Assembly (NCBI GenBank): GCA_033764445.1
Contig: JANRIZ010000093.1
Location: 1 to 12,194 of the forward strand
DNA from: JANRIZ01 sp033764445
Lineage (GTDB): Bacteria > Verrucomicrobiota > Verrucomicrobiia > JAWXBN01
Direction: 5' to 3'
Length of the DNA stretch: 12,194 bases
Below are positions 1-6,246 of this stretch, piece after piece. The notes under the pieces were generated by a model. That model made no database searches, had not been told where the DNA came from, and worked only from the letters and a program-made list of their open reading frames with translations. The translations under genes and the position numbers were made by a program. Positions within the stretch are counted from its first letter, which is position 1, and every line of letters begins with the position of its first letter.

Positions 1-488
1 AGCAGCACCTTCGGAACCGACCGCCAATGCGGTCGAAGCGACGCGGCCAGGGTCAGCATCAATACGGCGGCGACGATCCCGCTGTGGCCGACAAAAAAGC
101 TGATGCACCGCGGATGGGGGAAATTCTGCTGCATATTGGGGGTGATCACCGCCTGCAGGGTCCCGGAGAGTCCCCAAAAATAGGACAGTTCATACGCGGT
201 CCGGTTCCGTGTCACCAGTGCCACGACCACGGCAATGGTGACCCAGTCGCACAAATGCATGGGCAGTGCCTGGCGGAGGGTCAATTCTCCGATGGACATG
301 CGATAGAGAAAAATCCCGAAATAATTGGCTGTCAATGCCACGGCCAGCAACCAGAAGCACAGACGCGTCAGCCGCTCCTCCCGGCACACCCGCAGCCACC
401 ACCCCAGCCAAACGGGGACAACAAAGGTCAGGAACATCACCACGATGTGGCCCTGTCCCAGAAATGCAAATTCCGCCAGCATCAACAT
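1..488 (-). CDS. TIGR02206/YwaF-family integral membrane protein, C-terminus beyond window
   Basis: An open frame runs from ATG at 488-486 off the window's left edge (162 codons visible, no stop reached). The protein is strongly hydrophobic with about four or five membrane segments in the visible part. Family-like motifs are PMHLCDW (residues 76-82), ELSYFWGLSGTLQAVITP (100-117) and CISFFVGHSGIV (128-139). They match the pattern I associate with the uncharacterised TIGR02206 (Bacillus YwaF, Treponema TP0381) membrane proteins, in which a His-Cys-Asp and a His in a later helix are conserved. The start is supported by a GGAG Shine-Dalgarno core six bases upstream; an in-frame ATG two codons later (482) is the alternative. 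The exported OB-fold gene lies upstream on the same strand but is separated by a terminator, so this gene probably has its own promoter, which I cannot identify. Function unknown. The 190-504 minus ORF in another frame is a shadow. Confidence 0.8.
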   Translation of the reverse strand, partial: MLMLAEFAFLGQGHIVVMFLTFVVPVWLGWWLRVCREERLTRLCFWLLAVALTANYFGIFLYRMSIGELTLRQALPMHLCDWVTIAVVVALVTRNRTAYELSYFWGLSGTLQAVITPNMQQNFPHPRCISFFVGHSGIVAAVLMLTLAASLRPHWRSVPKVL

Positions 489-521
489 GCGGGTCTCCTA
501 CCACATTCCACGGGTGAACAC

Positions 522-562
522 AAAAAAACCTTCACACCCGTTCTGCGGGATGTGAAGGTTTT
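522..562 (-). terminator. Intrinsic terminator of the exported OB-fold gene
   Basis: A near-perfect inverted repeat pairs CCTTCACACCCG (529-540) with CGGGATGTGAAGG (546-558). It gives a 12-bp stem with one bulged A and a five-base loop. Read on the minus strand it is followed directly by a run of seven T (positions 528-522). It begins about 20 bp after the stop of the minus-strand gene at 583-972, so it should end that transcript before the YwaF-type gene. On the plus strand the stem is followed by only four T, so termination there would be weaker, and no plus-strand gene ends here. Confidence 0.85.
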
Positions 563-582
563 GAACTCAATCGAAAAAAATG

Positions 583-972
583 CTATTTCCGACGGACGTG
601 GCGCCAGCTCTTGACCTCAAGCTCCACGTTGTCGTAGTCGGAGATGCCAAAGCCCAGCCAGGCCTGGTCGATATGACCGCGAACGACAATGTTCGAATCC
701 ACTGGCAGATCGATGTCACTGTCGAGCTCAATGGTGCCGGTCCCGTCATTGAAGAGGTAGGTATCCCCGTCAATTTTTTTGGTCACCTTGCCAATGAGGA
801 CGGCATAACGGTCGTCATCCTTGAGCTGGTTCTTGGTTCCCTTGATCCATTGGACAGTGGTGATCTTCCACTTGTTGTTATCCGGATCGCCGGTCAATGA
901 ACCTGCCGTGAGGCCGGAGGTTGTGAGTGCAAATCCCATGAGGGCCAGTGTGAGAAGGAGTGTTTTGTACAT
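583..972 (-). CDS. Exported BOF/YgiW-YdeI-like OB-fold protein
   Basis: This 129-residue protein begins with a signal peptide (residues 1 to about 24: K3, a hydrophobic run LLLTLALMGFALTTSG, then small residues), so it is probably periplasmic. The mature part fits the bacterial OB-fold (BOF) family of E. coli YgiW and YdeI. Visible features are DDDRYAVLIGKVTKKIDGD (52-70), the diagnostic YLFNDGTGTIEL stretch (72-83), then NIVVRGHID (94-102) and a final strand. That family is linked to stress tolerance in enterobacteria, and its ligand is unsettled. Length is typical for the family. It is monocistronic: its own promoter lies at 986-1013 and a strong terminator at 522-562. It is divergent from the acetolactate decarboxylase gene, sharing a 126-bp intergenic region. 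No Shine-Dalgarno sequence is visible before the ATG. The family call is by motif reading, so an unrelated OB-fold protein remains possible. Confidence 0.82.
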   Translation of the reverse strand: MYKTLLLTLALMGFALTTSGLTAGSLTGDPDNNKWKITTVQWIKGTKNQLKDDDRYAVLIGKVTKKIDGDTYLFNDGTGTIELDSDIDLPVDSNIVVRGHIDQAWLGFGISDYDNVELEVKSWRHVRRK

Positions 973-985
973 AGTGATGTAAGGG

Positions 986-1013
986 AATGTAACGGGACAC
1001 GGATATAAGTCAA
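986..1013 (-). promoter_or_regulatory. Candidate sigma70-type promoter for the exported OB-fold gene
   Basis: On the minus strand TTGACT (1013-1008) is followed after 16 bp by TACATT (991-986), five of six and four of six matches to the -35 and -10 consensus. The region is AT-richer than the genes around it. A start about seven bases beyond the -10 would leave a leader of only around 6-8 nt before the ATG at 972, consistent with the absence of a Shine-Dalgarno sequence. This is inference from consensus only. Confidence 0.45.
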
Positions 1014-1098
1014 TATTTTCAGATCAAAAATCATTTTCTTGGACGGCGAAAAATGACTCGCCCCGCCCGGCGGTCTTCCATTAAAGTGCCCCTCCACG

Positions 1099-1923
1099 AT
1101 GCGTCATCTCCACTGCAAAATCTCCGGGGCGGTTGAAAAGGCTCTTCAGGATCAACACCTCCGCACGGGCCAATCCATCGGCCACATCGTCCGCACGGCC
1201 CTCTCGGATTATCTCCAGGTCCGCCACAGCACCCTTTTTCAAATCTCAAATATCACCGCCCTTGTCGAGGGCATCTACGAGGGGGAGATCACCATTGACC
1301 AGCTCCGGGAACATGGCGATTTTGGTCTGGGAACCTTCGAGGGGCTCGACGGGGAAATGATCGTGGTCGATGGACACTTTTACCAGGTCCGGTCGGACGG
1401 ACGCGCAACGGAGGTGGAGGGCTCGGTCAAAACCCCCTTTGCGGTGGTCACCCACTTCATCCCCGAAAAAACGGTTGAAAATGTCTCCTGCACGACTTTT
1501 GCGGAACTTGAAAAAACCGTCGATTCCCTCCGCTCCTCCGAAAACATCTTTTACGCGGTCCGCATCGACGGCACCTTCGACTTTGTCCGCACCCGGGCCA
1601 TGTGCAAAACACCGGAAGGGGTCCCGCTGGTGGTGGCCGCGGCCCATCAGCCGGAATTTGAGTTTCACAATGTCCGGGGCACCCTGGCCGGATTCTGGTC
1701 CCCCCGATACGTCTCCTCCCTGAATGTCCCGGGGTTCCACATCCATTTCATCAATCAGGAGCGCACCGGAGGCGGGCATCTGCTCGACTGCCGCGCCTCC
1801 AACCTGCGTCTGCAGATCAGCCGGGAAAACGACCTGCGCCTGGCCCTGCCCGAAAATGACGAGTTTCTCCGGGCGGACCTGACCCGCGACCCTTCCCAGG
1901 ACCTCAAAAAAGCGGAACATTAA
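1099..1923 (+). CDS. alsD: Alpha-acetolactate decarboxylase with N-terminal ribbon-helix-helix-like domain
   Basis: This enzyme decarboxylates 2-acetolactate to acetoin (EC 4.1.1.5) in the cytoplasm. Residues about 44-274 match the AlsD/BudA family from end to end: STLFQISNITALVEGIYEG (44-62), GDFGLGTFEGLDGEM (73-87), FYAVRIDGTF (151-160), NVRGTLAGFWSP (191-202), and the zinc site H214-x-H216 with H227 in GGGHLLD. R155 and E86 correspond to active-site residues known in the family, so it should be active. Residues 1-42 are not part of the family. They read as a CopG/Arc-like RHH: a strand HLHCKIS, helix A, then G24-Q-S-I-x-x-I-V-R-T-A-L-x-x-Y-L. No in-frame start codon lies between the two parts, so both are translated together. 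There is no signal peptide, unlike some secreted homologues. No clear Shine-Dalgarno sequence is seen. The gene is divergent from 583-972 and 19 bp upstream of the synthase gene. Confidence 0.93.
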   Translation: MRHLHCKISGAVEKALQDQHLRTGQSIGHIVRTALSDYLQVRHSTLFQISNITALVEGIYEGEITIDQLREHGDFGLGTFEGLDGEMIVVDGHFYQVRSDGRATEVEGSVKTPFAVVTHFIPEKTVENVSCTTFAELEKTVDSLRSSENIFYAVRIDGTFDFVRTRAMCKTPEGVPLVVAAAHQPEFEFHNVRGTLAGFWSPRYVSSLNVPGFHIHFINQERTGGGHLLDCRASNLRLQISRENDLRLALPENDEFLRADLTRDPSQDLKKAEH

Positions 1924-1942
1924 TCCCCACCACCCTCCCCCC

Positions 1943-3607
1943 ATGAATCCATCCTCCTCCCAAACCGGTGCCCGGCTTCTGGTCAAAAATCTCGAAGCCC
2001 AGGGGGTTGAACACATCTTCGCCATCCCGGGGGCCAAGGTGGACCGTGTTTTTGACGCGCTGCTGGACTCCCCAATCAAAACCCATGTCTGCCGCCACGA
2101 ACAAAATGCGGCCTTCATCGCCCAGGGTTTCGGTCGGATCACCGGTCAGGCGGGGGTCTGCCTGGTCACCTCCGGCCCCGGCTGCTCGAATCTCACGACG
2201 GGTCTGGCCACGGCCACCTCCGAAGGGGACCCGGTCGTGGCCATCGGCGGTTCGGTCTCCCTGGCCGACCGCCTGAAACAAACCCACCAGACGATGGATA
2301 CGGTCAGTCTCTTCAGGCCGGTCACTAAATTCAGTGCGGAAATCGACTCGGCCCAGGCGGTCTCGGAGGTGCTGGCCAATGCCTTTCGCACGGCGGAATC
2401 CGGGCGTCCGGGCGCGGCTTTTGTCAGTGTCCCCAAGGATATCATGGAGGGCGCGGCCCCGGGCAAAGTCCTCACCCCGGTCGGGCCTCCCTCCCCCGGC
2501 GGCGGGGACCCCACCGCCCTGGCCAAGGCGGCCCGCATTCTCAACGGGGCCCGCAGCCCGGTCATTCTCCTGGGGCTGATGGCCAGTCACCCGCAAAATG
2601 CGGCGGCCGTCGGGGAATTCCTCAGGGCGGTGCGTCTGCCGGTCATGATCACCTATCAGGCGGCGGGAACGGTGCCCCGGGAAAATCTGCCGCTCTTCTG
2701 CGGCCGCGTGGGGCTTTTCCACAACCAGCCCGCCGACCGGATTCTCGACGCGGCGGATGCGGTGCTGCTCATCGGGTACGATGCCGTCGAGTACGATCCC
2801 TGCCTGTGGAATGCCGGCAAATCCCGCCCCCTGATCCACCTGGATGTCCTTCCCTGCGACATTGACAACGCCTATCAGCCGACGGTGGAAATTACCGGCA
2901 ACATCGCACTGAGTCTCCGCGCCCTCTCCCCCCTGCTCCAGGCCAAACCGGGCGCGGAAGCCCTGACGCTCCTGACGGAAATCACCCGCGAACTCAGTGC
3001 GATCCGCGCCCGGGGGGTCTCCCTGTCGGGCGCACCGGTCCATCCCCTGCGGCTGGTCCACGAGCTGCAGGAGCTGGTGACTGACGACATGACCGTCATC
3101 AGTGACGTCGGTTCCCATTACATCTGGATGAGCCGCTATTTCCAGAGCTTCGGCCCACGCCGTTTCCTGGCCAGCGACGGGCAGCAGACCCTCGGCGTGG
3201 CTCTTCCCTGGGCCATCGCGGCCTCCCTCTGCCGTCCGCGGGAAAAGGTCATTTCCATGTCGGGCGACGGCGGATTCCTCTTTTCGGCCATGGAACTGGA
3301 GACGGCGGTCCGCCTCAAATGCAATTTTGTCCACCTGGTCTGGCGCGATGGCTCCTACAACATGGTGCGCATCCAGCAACTGGCCAAGTACGGACGGGAT
3401 GCCGCCGTGGAATTCGGTACGGTGGACACGGTGCAATTTGCCCAGGCGTTCGGCGCCATGGGCCTGGCGATCCGCTCGGCGGAGGACATCGGACCGGTTC
3501 TCAAAAAGGCCCTCGACACGGCGGGCCCGGTTTTGATTGATGTTCCGGTGGATTACCGGGAAAATGCCGCACTGGTCGCCCAGATGCATCCGGATGTGAT
3601 TCACTGA
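1943..3607 (+). CDS. alsS: Catabolic acetolactate synthase (AlsS/BudB type, ThDP-dependent)
   Basis: This enzyme condenses two pyruvate to 2-acetolactate plus CO2 (EC 2.2.1.6), supplying the decarboxylase encoded just upstream. At 554 residues it has the full length of the single-subunit catabolic enzymes. The ThDP N-terminal domain has AIPGAKVDRVFDALLDS (27-43) and catalytic E53 in CRHEQNAAF. TSGPGCSNLTTGLATA and the THQTMDTVSLFRPVTKFSAE block follow. The middle domain has VGLFHNQPADRI and the IGYDAVEYDPCLWN stretch characteristic of AlsS/BudB rather than the FAD-containing IlvB. The C-terminal ThDP site has G441-D442-G443 and D469 in VWRDGSYNMV as likely Mg2+ ligands, and ends in IDVPVDYRENAAL. 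No regulatory IlvN-type subunit gene is adjacent, as expected for the catabolic form. The leader has no Shine-Dalgarno sequence; the ATG follows a run of C. Confidence 0.95.
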   Translation: MNPSSSQTGARLLVKNLEAQGVEHIFAIPGAKVDRVFDALLDSPIKTHVCRHEQNAAFIAQGFGRITGQAGVCLVTSGPGCSNLTTGLATATSEGDPVVAIGGSVSLADRLKQTHQTMDTVSLFRPVTKFSAEIDSAQAVSEVLANAFRTAESGRPGAAFVSVPKDIMEGAAPGKVLTPVGPPSPGGGDPTALAKAARILNGARSPVILLGLMASHPQNAAAVGEFLRAVRLPVMITYQAAGTVPRENLPLFCGRVGLFHNQPADRILDAADAVLLIGYDAVEYDPCLWNAGKSRPLIHLDVLPCDIDNAYQPTVEITGNIALSLRALSPLLQAKPGAEALTLLTEITRELSAIRARGVSLSGAPVHPLRLVHELQELVTDDMTVISDVGSHYIWMSRYFQSFGPRRFLASDGQQTLGVALPWAIAASLCRPREKVISMSGDGGFLFSAMELETAVRLKCNFVHLVWRDGSYNMVRIQQLAKYGRDAAVEFGTVDTVQFAQAFGAMGLAIRSAEDIGPVLKKALDTAGPVLIDVPVDYRENAALVAQMHPDVIH

Positions 3608-3616
3608 TCCCCCCCC

Positions 3617-3991
3617 ATGAGCACCCACGCCTCCAATGTTTTCGGTCAGCCTCTCAAGGCCTGCTGTTTTGAACCGCTCACGGGTTTTTACCGCGATGGG
3701 TACTGCCACACGGGCCCGGGGGATCACGGGCTCCACACGGTCTGTGTCCGGGTCTCCGATGAATTTCTCGAATTTTCGCGCGAGGCGGGCAACGACCTGA
3801 GCACGCCCCGGAAGGAGTTTGGTTTTCCGGGTTTGAAGGCCGGGGACCACTGGTGCCTGTGTGTCACCCGCTGGGTCGAGGCCTTGGAGGCCGGATGCGC
3901 CCCGCCGGTCCTGCTGGAGGCCAGCCATGTGAGTGTCCTGGAATATGCCAGCCTTGAGGATCTCAAACGCCATTCCCTCGACAACGCCTGA
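3617..3991 (+). CDS. DUF2237 family protein
   Basis: This 124-residue protein matches the DUF2237 family (PF09996) along its length. Visible family features are NVFGQPLKACC (7-17), the highly conserved LTGFYRDGYCHTGPGDHGLHTVC block (21-43), VSDEFLEFSREAGNDLSTP (46-64), FGFPGLKAGDHWCLC (68-82), WVEALEAGCAPPVLLEASH and the closing LEDLKRH. It has seven cysteines (16, 17, 30, 43, 80, 82, 94), several at positions that appear conserved in the family, suggesting metal binding or a redox role, but no activity is established. There is no signal peptide or membrane segment. It starts 9 bp after the acetolactate synthase stop and lies 14 bp before an exported TPR gene, so it is probably co-transcribed with the acetoin genes. 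The ATG is preceded by a C tract and not by a Shine-Dalgarno sequence. Confidence 0.9.
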   Translation: MSTHASNVFGQPLKACCFEPLTGFYRDGYCHTGPGDHGLHTVCVRVSDEFLEFSREAGNDLSTPRKEFGFPGLKAGDHWCLCVTRWVEALEAGCAPPVLLEASHVSVLEYASLEDLKRHSLDNA

Positions 3992-4005
3992 CCGATGGTA
4001 CTGAC

Positions 4006-4677
4006 ATGAACAAACCCCTCCCGATCCTGCTGGCCTTTTCCCTCCTCTTGCCCACCGCCCTCCCCGCCCAGGCCCCGCGTCAGATCACCCTCGAGGACTG
4101 CGCCATGGTCACCCGCGACGCCAAGGGCCGTCGGCTGGTCCGCATCAACCCGGAGGCCGTCGACGCCTACCTCGAGCCGGTCGGGTCACGGATCATGCCC
4201 CCGCCGCCCCGGTTCCGCAATGCCGCCGAAAAAAAACAGGCACTGGAAATTCTCACCCCGATCATTGAATTGCTCAACACGGCCGTGGCCGCCTCTCCCA
4301 ACGATCCGGACACGCTTCTGCGTGCGGGCTACGCCAATGGTCTCGGCTACCATCTTCAGATCGAGGACTGTTACGAGGCCGCCAACCGGAATTTCGAACG
4401 GTTCCTGTCGATCCGGCCCGAACACACGGGAGGCAATTACCTCTTCGGCATGTTCCTGGCCACCACCCGCGAGGGCAAAAGGAAAAGCATCCGTTACCTC
4501 GAAAAAGCCTCGAAAGACCCCGAGTACGACGACGCCCTTTTCACCCTGGGACTGATGTATGTCCGCGTGGACCGGAAGGACAAGGCCCTGGACTGTCTCA
4601 ACCAATACCTCAAACTCCATCCCAACCACGAAAAAACCAGGCAGGTGATCATGGCGGTGGAAACAGGCAACTACTGA
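4006..4677 (+). CDS. Exported TPR-repeat protein of unknown function
   Basis: This 223-residue protein has a clear signal peptide (MNKPLPILLAFSLLLPTALPAQA, processing probably after residue 23 at A-Q-A), so it is periplasmic or surface-associated. After a linker of about 60 residues containing a PPPPRF segment, the rest is alpha-helical with TPR-like periodicity. Units are visible around 80-105 (LEILTPIIELLNTAVAASPNDPD), 108-138 (YANGLGYHLQIEDCYEAANR, FLSIRPEH), 140-165 and 170-212 (ALFTLGLMYVRVDRKDKALD, YLKLHPNH). TPRs bind protein partners; which partner is unknown. It sits 14 bp after the DUF2237 gene on the same strand and is likely the last gene of the acetoin transcript, although a link to acetoin metabolism is not evident from its sequence. 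I see no hairpin terminator in the 99 bp that follow. Confidence 0.82.
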   Translation: MNKPLPILLAFSLLLPTALPAQAPRQITLEDCAMVTRDAKGRRLVRINPEAVDAYLEPVGSRIMPPPPRFRNAAEKKQALEILTPIIELLNTAVAASPNDPDTLLRAGYANGLGYHLQIEDCYEAANRNFERFLSIRPEHTGGNYLFGMFLATTREGKRKSIRYLEKASKDPEYDDALFTLGLMYVRVDRKDKALDCLNQYLKLHPNHEKTRQVIMAVETGNY

Positions 4678-4776
4678 CCCGTCCCTCTCTTCTGCCCGCG
4701 GATACCGCCCCGGTCTGGCCCCACCCAAATTTCACTTTTCTTCACCCCAAATCTTCCCTATTGCTAGTCGTCTGCC

Positions 4777-5241
4777 ATGTGGAAACGATTCGAAATCCCC
4801 GGGATTTTCTCGATGAATATCCCTGAAGAATCAGAGCCTTATTCGACCGAGAACGAGGGTTCGCTCATCATTCCCCTGCCCACGGAACCCAAAACCGAGA
4901 TCATCATGAGCATCATCCCGGTCTCGGACCCGTCCGGGGTCACCTACGAACTCCTGGAAAACGAACTCAGGGCATTTGTCGAGGAATCGATCAAGCCGGT
5001 GGCGGACCTGACCGCGATGAATTTTGAGCCGCCGGTGGAGATCCATTCCCCGGACCTGTACTGCTCCCAGGCCATGCTCACGCTCAGCAACCGCAATTGG
5101 TGGGTTGTCCGCGCCTACGCCTACGAGGGAACGGACCGCTACCTCATGGTCCACTGGAACGGCCCCAAACTGCTGCTGATGACGGTGGCCCTGAAGGTTC
5201 TCATCTCCATCGAACTCTTCGCCCCCGCCCCGGAGGTTTAG
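4777..5241 (+). CDS. Small protein of unknown function (possible PsbP/Mog1-like fold)
   Basis: I do not recognise a named family. The 154-residue protein has no signal peptide and looks soluble. It opens FEIPGIFSMNIPEE (5-18), then alternates strand-like stretches (GSLIIPLP, EIIMSIIPVS) with one long helix (residues 58-75, ELLENELRAFVEES). Further strands follow: AMLTLSNRNWWVVRAYAYEG and RYLMVHWNGPKLLLMTVALK. The opening motif, a central helix and later strands resemble small PsbP/Mog1 or DUF1795-type domains; this is a fold guess only. The start at 4777 keeps the opening motif; M13 is an alternative. It is separated from the upstream TPR gene by 99 bp and convergent with the hydrolase gene at 5316, so it may be monocistronic. 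Codon use is like that of its neighbours, which supports a real gene. Confidence 0.7.
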   Translation: MWKRFEIPGIFSMNIPEESEPYSTENEGSLIIPLPTEPKTEIIMSIIPVSDPSGVTYELLENELRAFVEESIKPVADLTAMNFEPPVEIHSPDLYCSQAMLTLSNRNWWVVRAYAYEGTDRYLMVHWNGPKLLLMTVALKVLISIELFAPAPEV

Positions 5242-5270
5242 GGGGTTTTGATCAGGAGAGGGGGCGCCAC

Positions 5271-5296
5271 CAAAAACATCCGCGGCTCGCGGGTGT
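5271..5296 (-). terminator. Intrinsic terminator of the minus-strand hydrolase gene
   Basis: Positions 5276-5284 (ACATCCGCG) pair with 5288-5296 (CGCGGGTGT) around a three-base loop. This gives nine pairs including one G-T wobble, with a GC-rich core. On the minus strand the stem is followed by a short T tract (5276-5272). It lies about 20 bp past the stop of the alpha/beta hydrolase gene (5316) and so should end the long minus-strand series. On the plus strand there is no T run after the stem, so it is not an obvious terminator for the convergent gene ending at 5241. Confidence 0.65.
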
Positions 5297-5315
5297 TGCC
5301 GATTTTCGGATTGGA

Positions 5316-6209
5316 TCAAAAGTGGCTTTTGAACCACTCCCCCGCCAGCCGCACCTGCTCCTCCATGCCATGGCCGCGGTCCAGATCGGGATGATCGCAG
5401 TCGGGGAAAACGGCCAGCTGACAGGGTTCGCCCGCCTTGCGGGCCAGGGCCTTGGCCTGTTCAAGGGAGGTTTTCCGGTCCTTCTCGGCATGAATGATCA
5501 GATACGCCCGGGGGGCGATCCGGTGGACCACATCGATGGGCTTGAAATTCAGGATAGAATCGAGTGTGTCAAAGGCCATCCGGGTCTGCAACTGGGGCAT
5601 CTTTTTGACAAATTCCTCGTACACCTTCTCGGCGCCGGGCTCAAAACTCATGATCTCCAGCGGATGAAAATGGGCCTCCACCCCCACGGTGGCCTGATGG
5701 TTCAGGGCCCGGCTGGCCCGGTCGAGCAATTTGCGGAATTCCTCGGGGGGATAATTGGCCCGGATCAACTCCTCGCCGTCGGCAAAGGCGGAGACACTGA
5801 CCACGGCCTTGACCCGCCGGTCGAGGGCGGCGGCATACGCGGCCACAGCCCCACCAAAGCTCACTCCATACAGGCCCAGCTGGGAAGACTCGATCTCGGG
5901 TTGCTGGGACAGAAAGGACAGGCCGTTGCGGACATCCCGCACGAGATTCTCGGGATACAGGCGTTCCCGGGGGCCGCCACTGTCCCCAAAGCCCCGGTAA
6001 TCAAAAATGAGGGCGGCCAGACCCTTCTGCGCCAGACGCTGGGCGATGCCCGGCAGCAGCAGATTCCGCAGTCCGGTGTACCCCTGGCACAACACAATCC
6101 CGGGCACGCGATCCCCCGCGGGCATGGGTTCGGGCAGATACAGATCCCCCGCCAGGGGGAGACCAAACTGGGTGTAAAACTGGATACGTCTGGAGATGAA
6201 GGAGGGCAT
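5316..6209 (-). CDS. Alpha/beta hydrolase (dienelactone hydrolase/peptidase S9-like)
   Basis: This is a serine hydrolase of the alpha/beta fold, 297 residues from the chosen ATG at 6209. Visible features are the oxyanion region PGIVLCQGYTGLRN (36-49), the strand LIFDYRGFGDSGGPRE (67-82), the nucleophile elbow G115-V-S117-F-G-G, acid D244 in IIHAEKDRKT and base H273 in PDCDHPDL. The triad is complete. A lid-like helical insertion occupies about 145-225. There is no signal peptide, so it is probably cytoplasmic; the substrate is unknown. The frame stays open to an ATG at 6275, but that start would overlap the upstream SYLF gene by 29 bp and adds an Arg/His-rich stretch that does not look like protein, so 6209 (37 bp after the SYLF stop) is preferred. 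No Shine-Dalgarno sequence is evident. It is probably the last gene of its transcript. Confidence 0.88.
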   Translation of the reverse strand: MPSFISRRIQFYTQFGLPLAGDLYLPEPMPAGDRVPGIVLCQGYTGLRNLLLPGIAQRLAQKGLAALIFDYRGFGDSGGPRERLYPENLVRDVRNGLSFLSQQPEIESSQLGLYGVSFGGAVAAYAAALDRRVKAVVSVSAFADGEELIRANYPPEEFRKLLDRASRALNHQATVGVEAHFHPLEIMSFEPGAEKVYEEFVKKMPQLQTRMAFDTLDSILNFKPIDVVHRIAPRAYLIIHAEKDRKTSLEQAKALARKAGEPCQLAVFPDCDHPDLDRGHGMEEQVRLAGEWFKSHF

Positions 6210-6246
6210 ACGGGAAAAATGGGGGAGGTGTCGTCGATCCCGCCGT

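Noticed and set aside
511..540. Second possible pairing of CGGGTG (511-516) with CACCCG (535-540), suggesting an attenuator with the terminator at 522-562
   Set aside because: On the minus strand the competing arm lies beyond the T tract, so it would be made only after the termination decision. No leader peptide or upstream competing arm is seen.
27..614. 195-residue plus-strand ORF at the left end
   Set aside because: It is antisense to the YwaF-type gene, crosses the terminator hairpin and is rich in His, Gln and Pro; no plausible fold.
1040..1098. Sigma70-type promoter for alsD on the plus strand
   Set aside because: TTGGAC and TAAAGT can be found, but no pair has a proper 16-18 bp spacing, so I do not list it as a feature.
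3344..3352. WRDG in AlsS where many relatives have W-N-D or W-V-D, as possible loss of the Mg2+ site
   Set aside because: The aspartate itself (D469) is kept, and the residue before it varies among known catabolic acetolactate synthases.
1904..3973. 689-residue ORF on the minus strand over alsS and the DUF2237 gene
   Set aside because: It is antisense to two clear enzyme-family genes. Its sequence is rich in Arg, Gly, Asp and His with no domain or membrane pattern, as expected from GC-biased third positions of the real genes.
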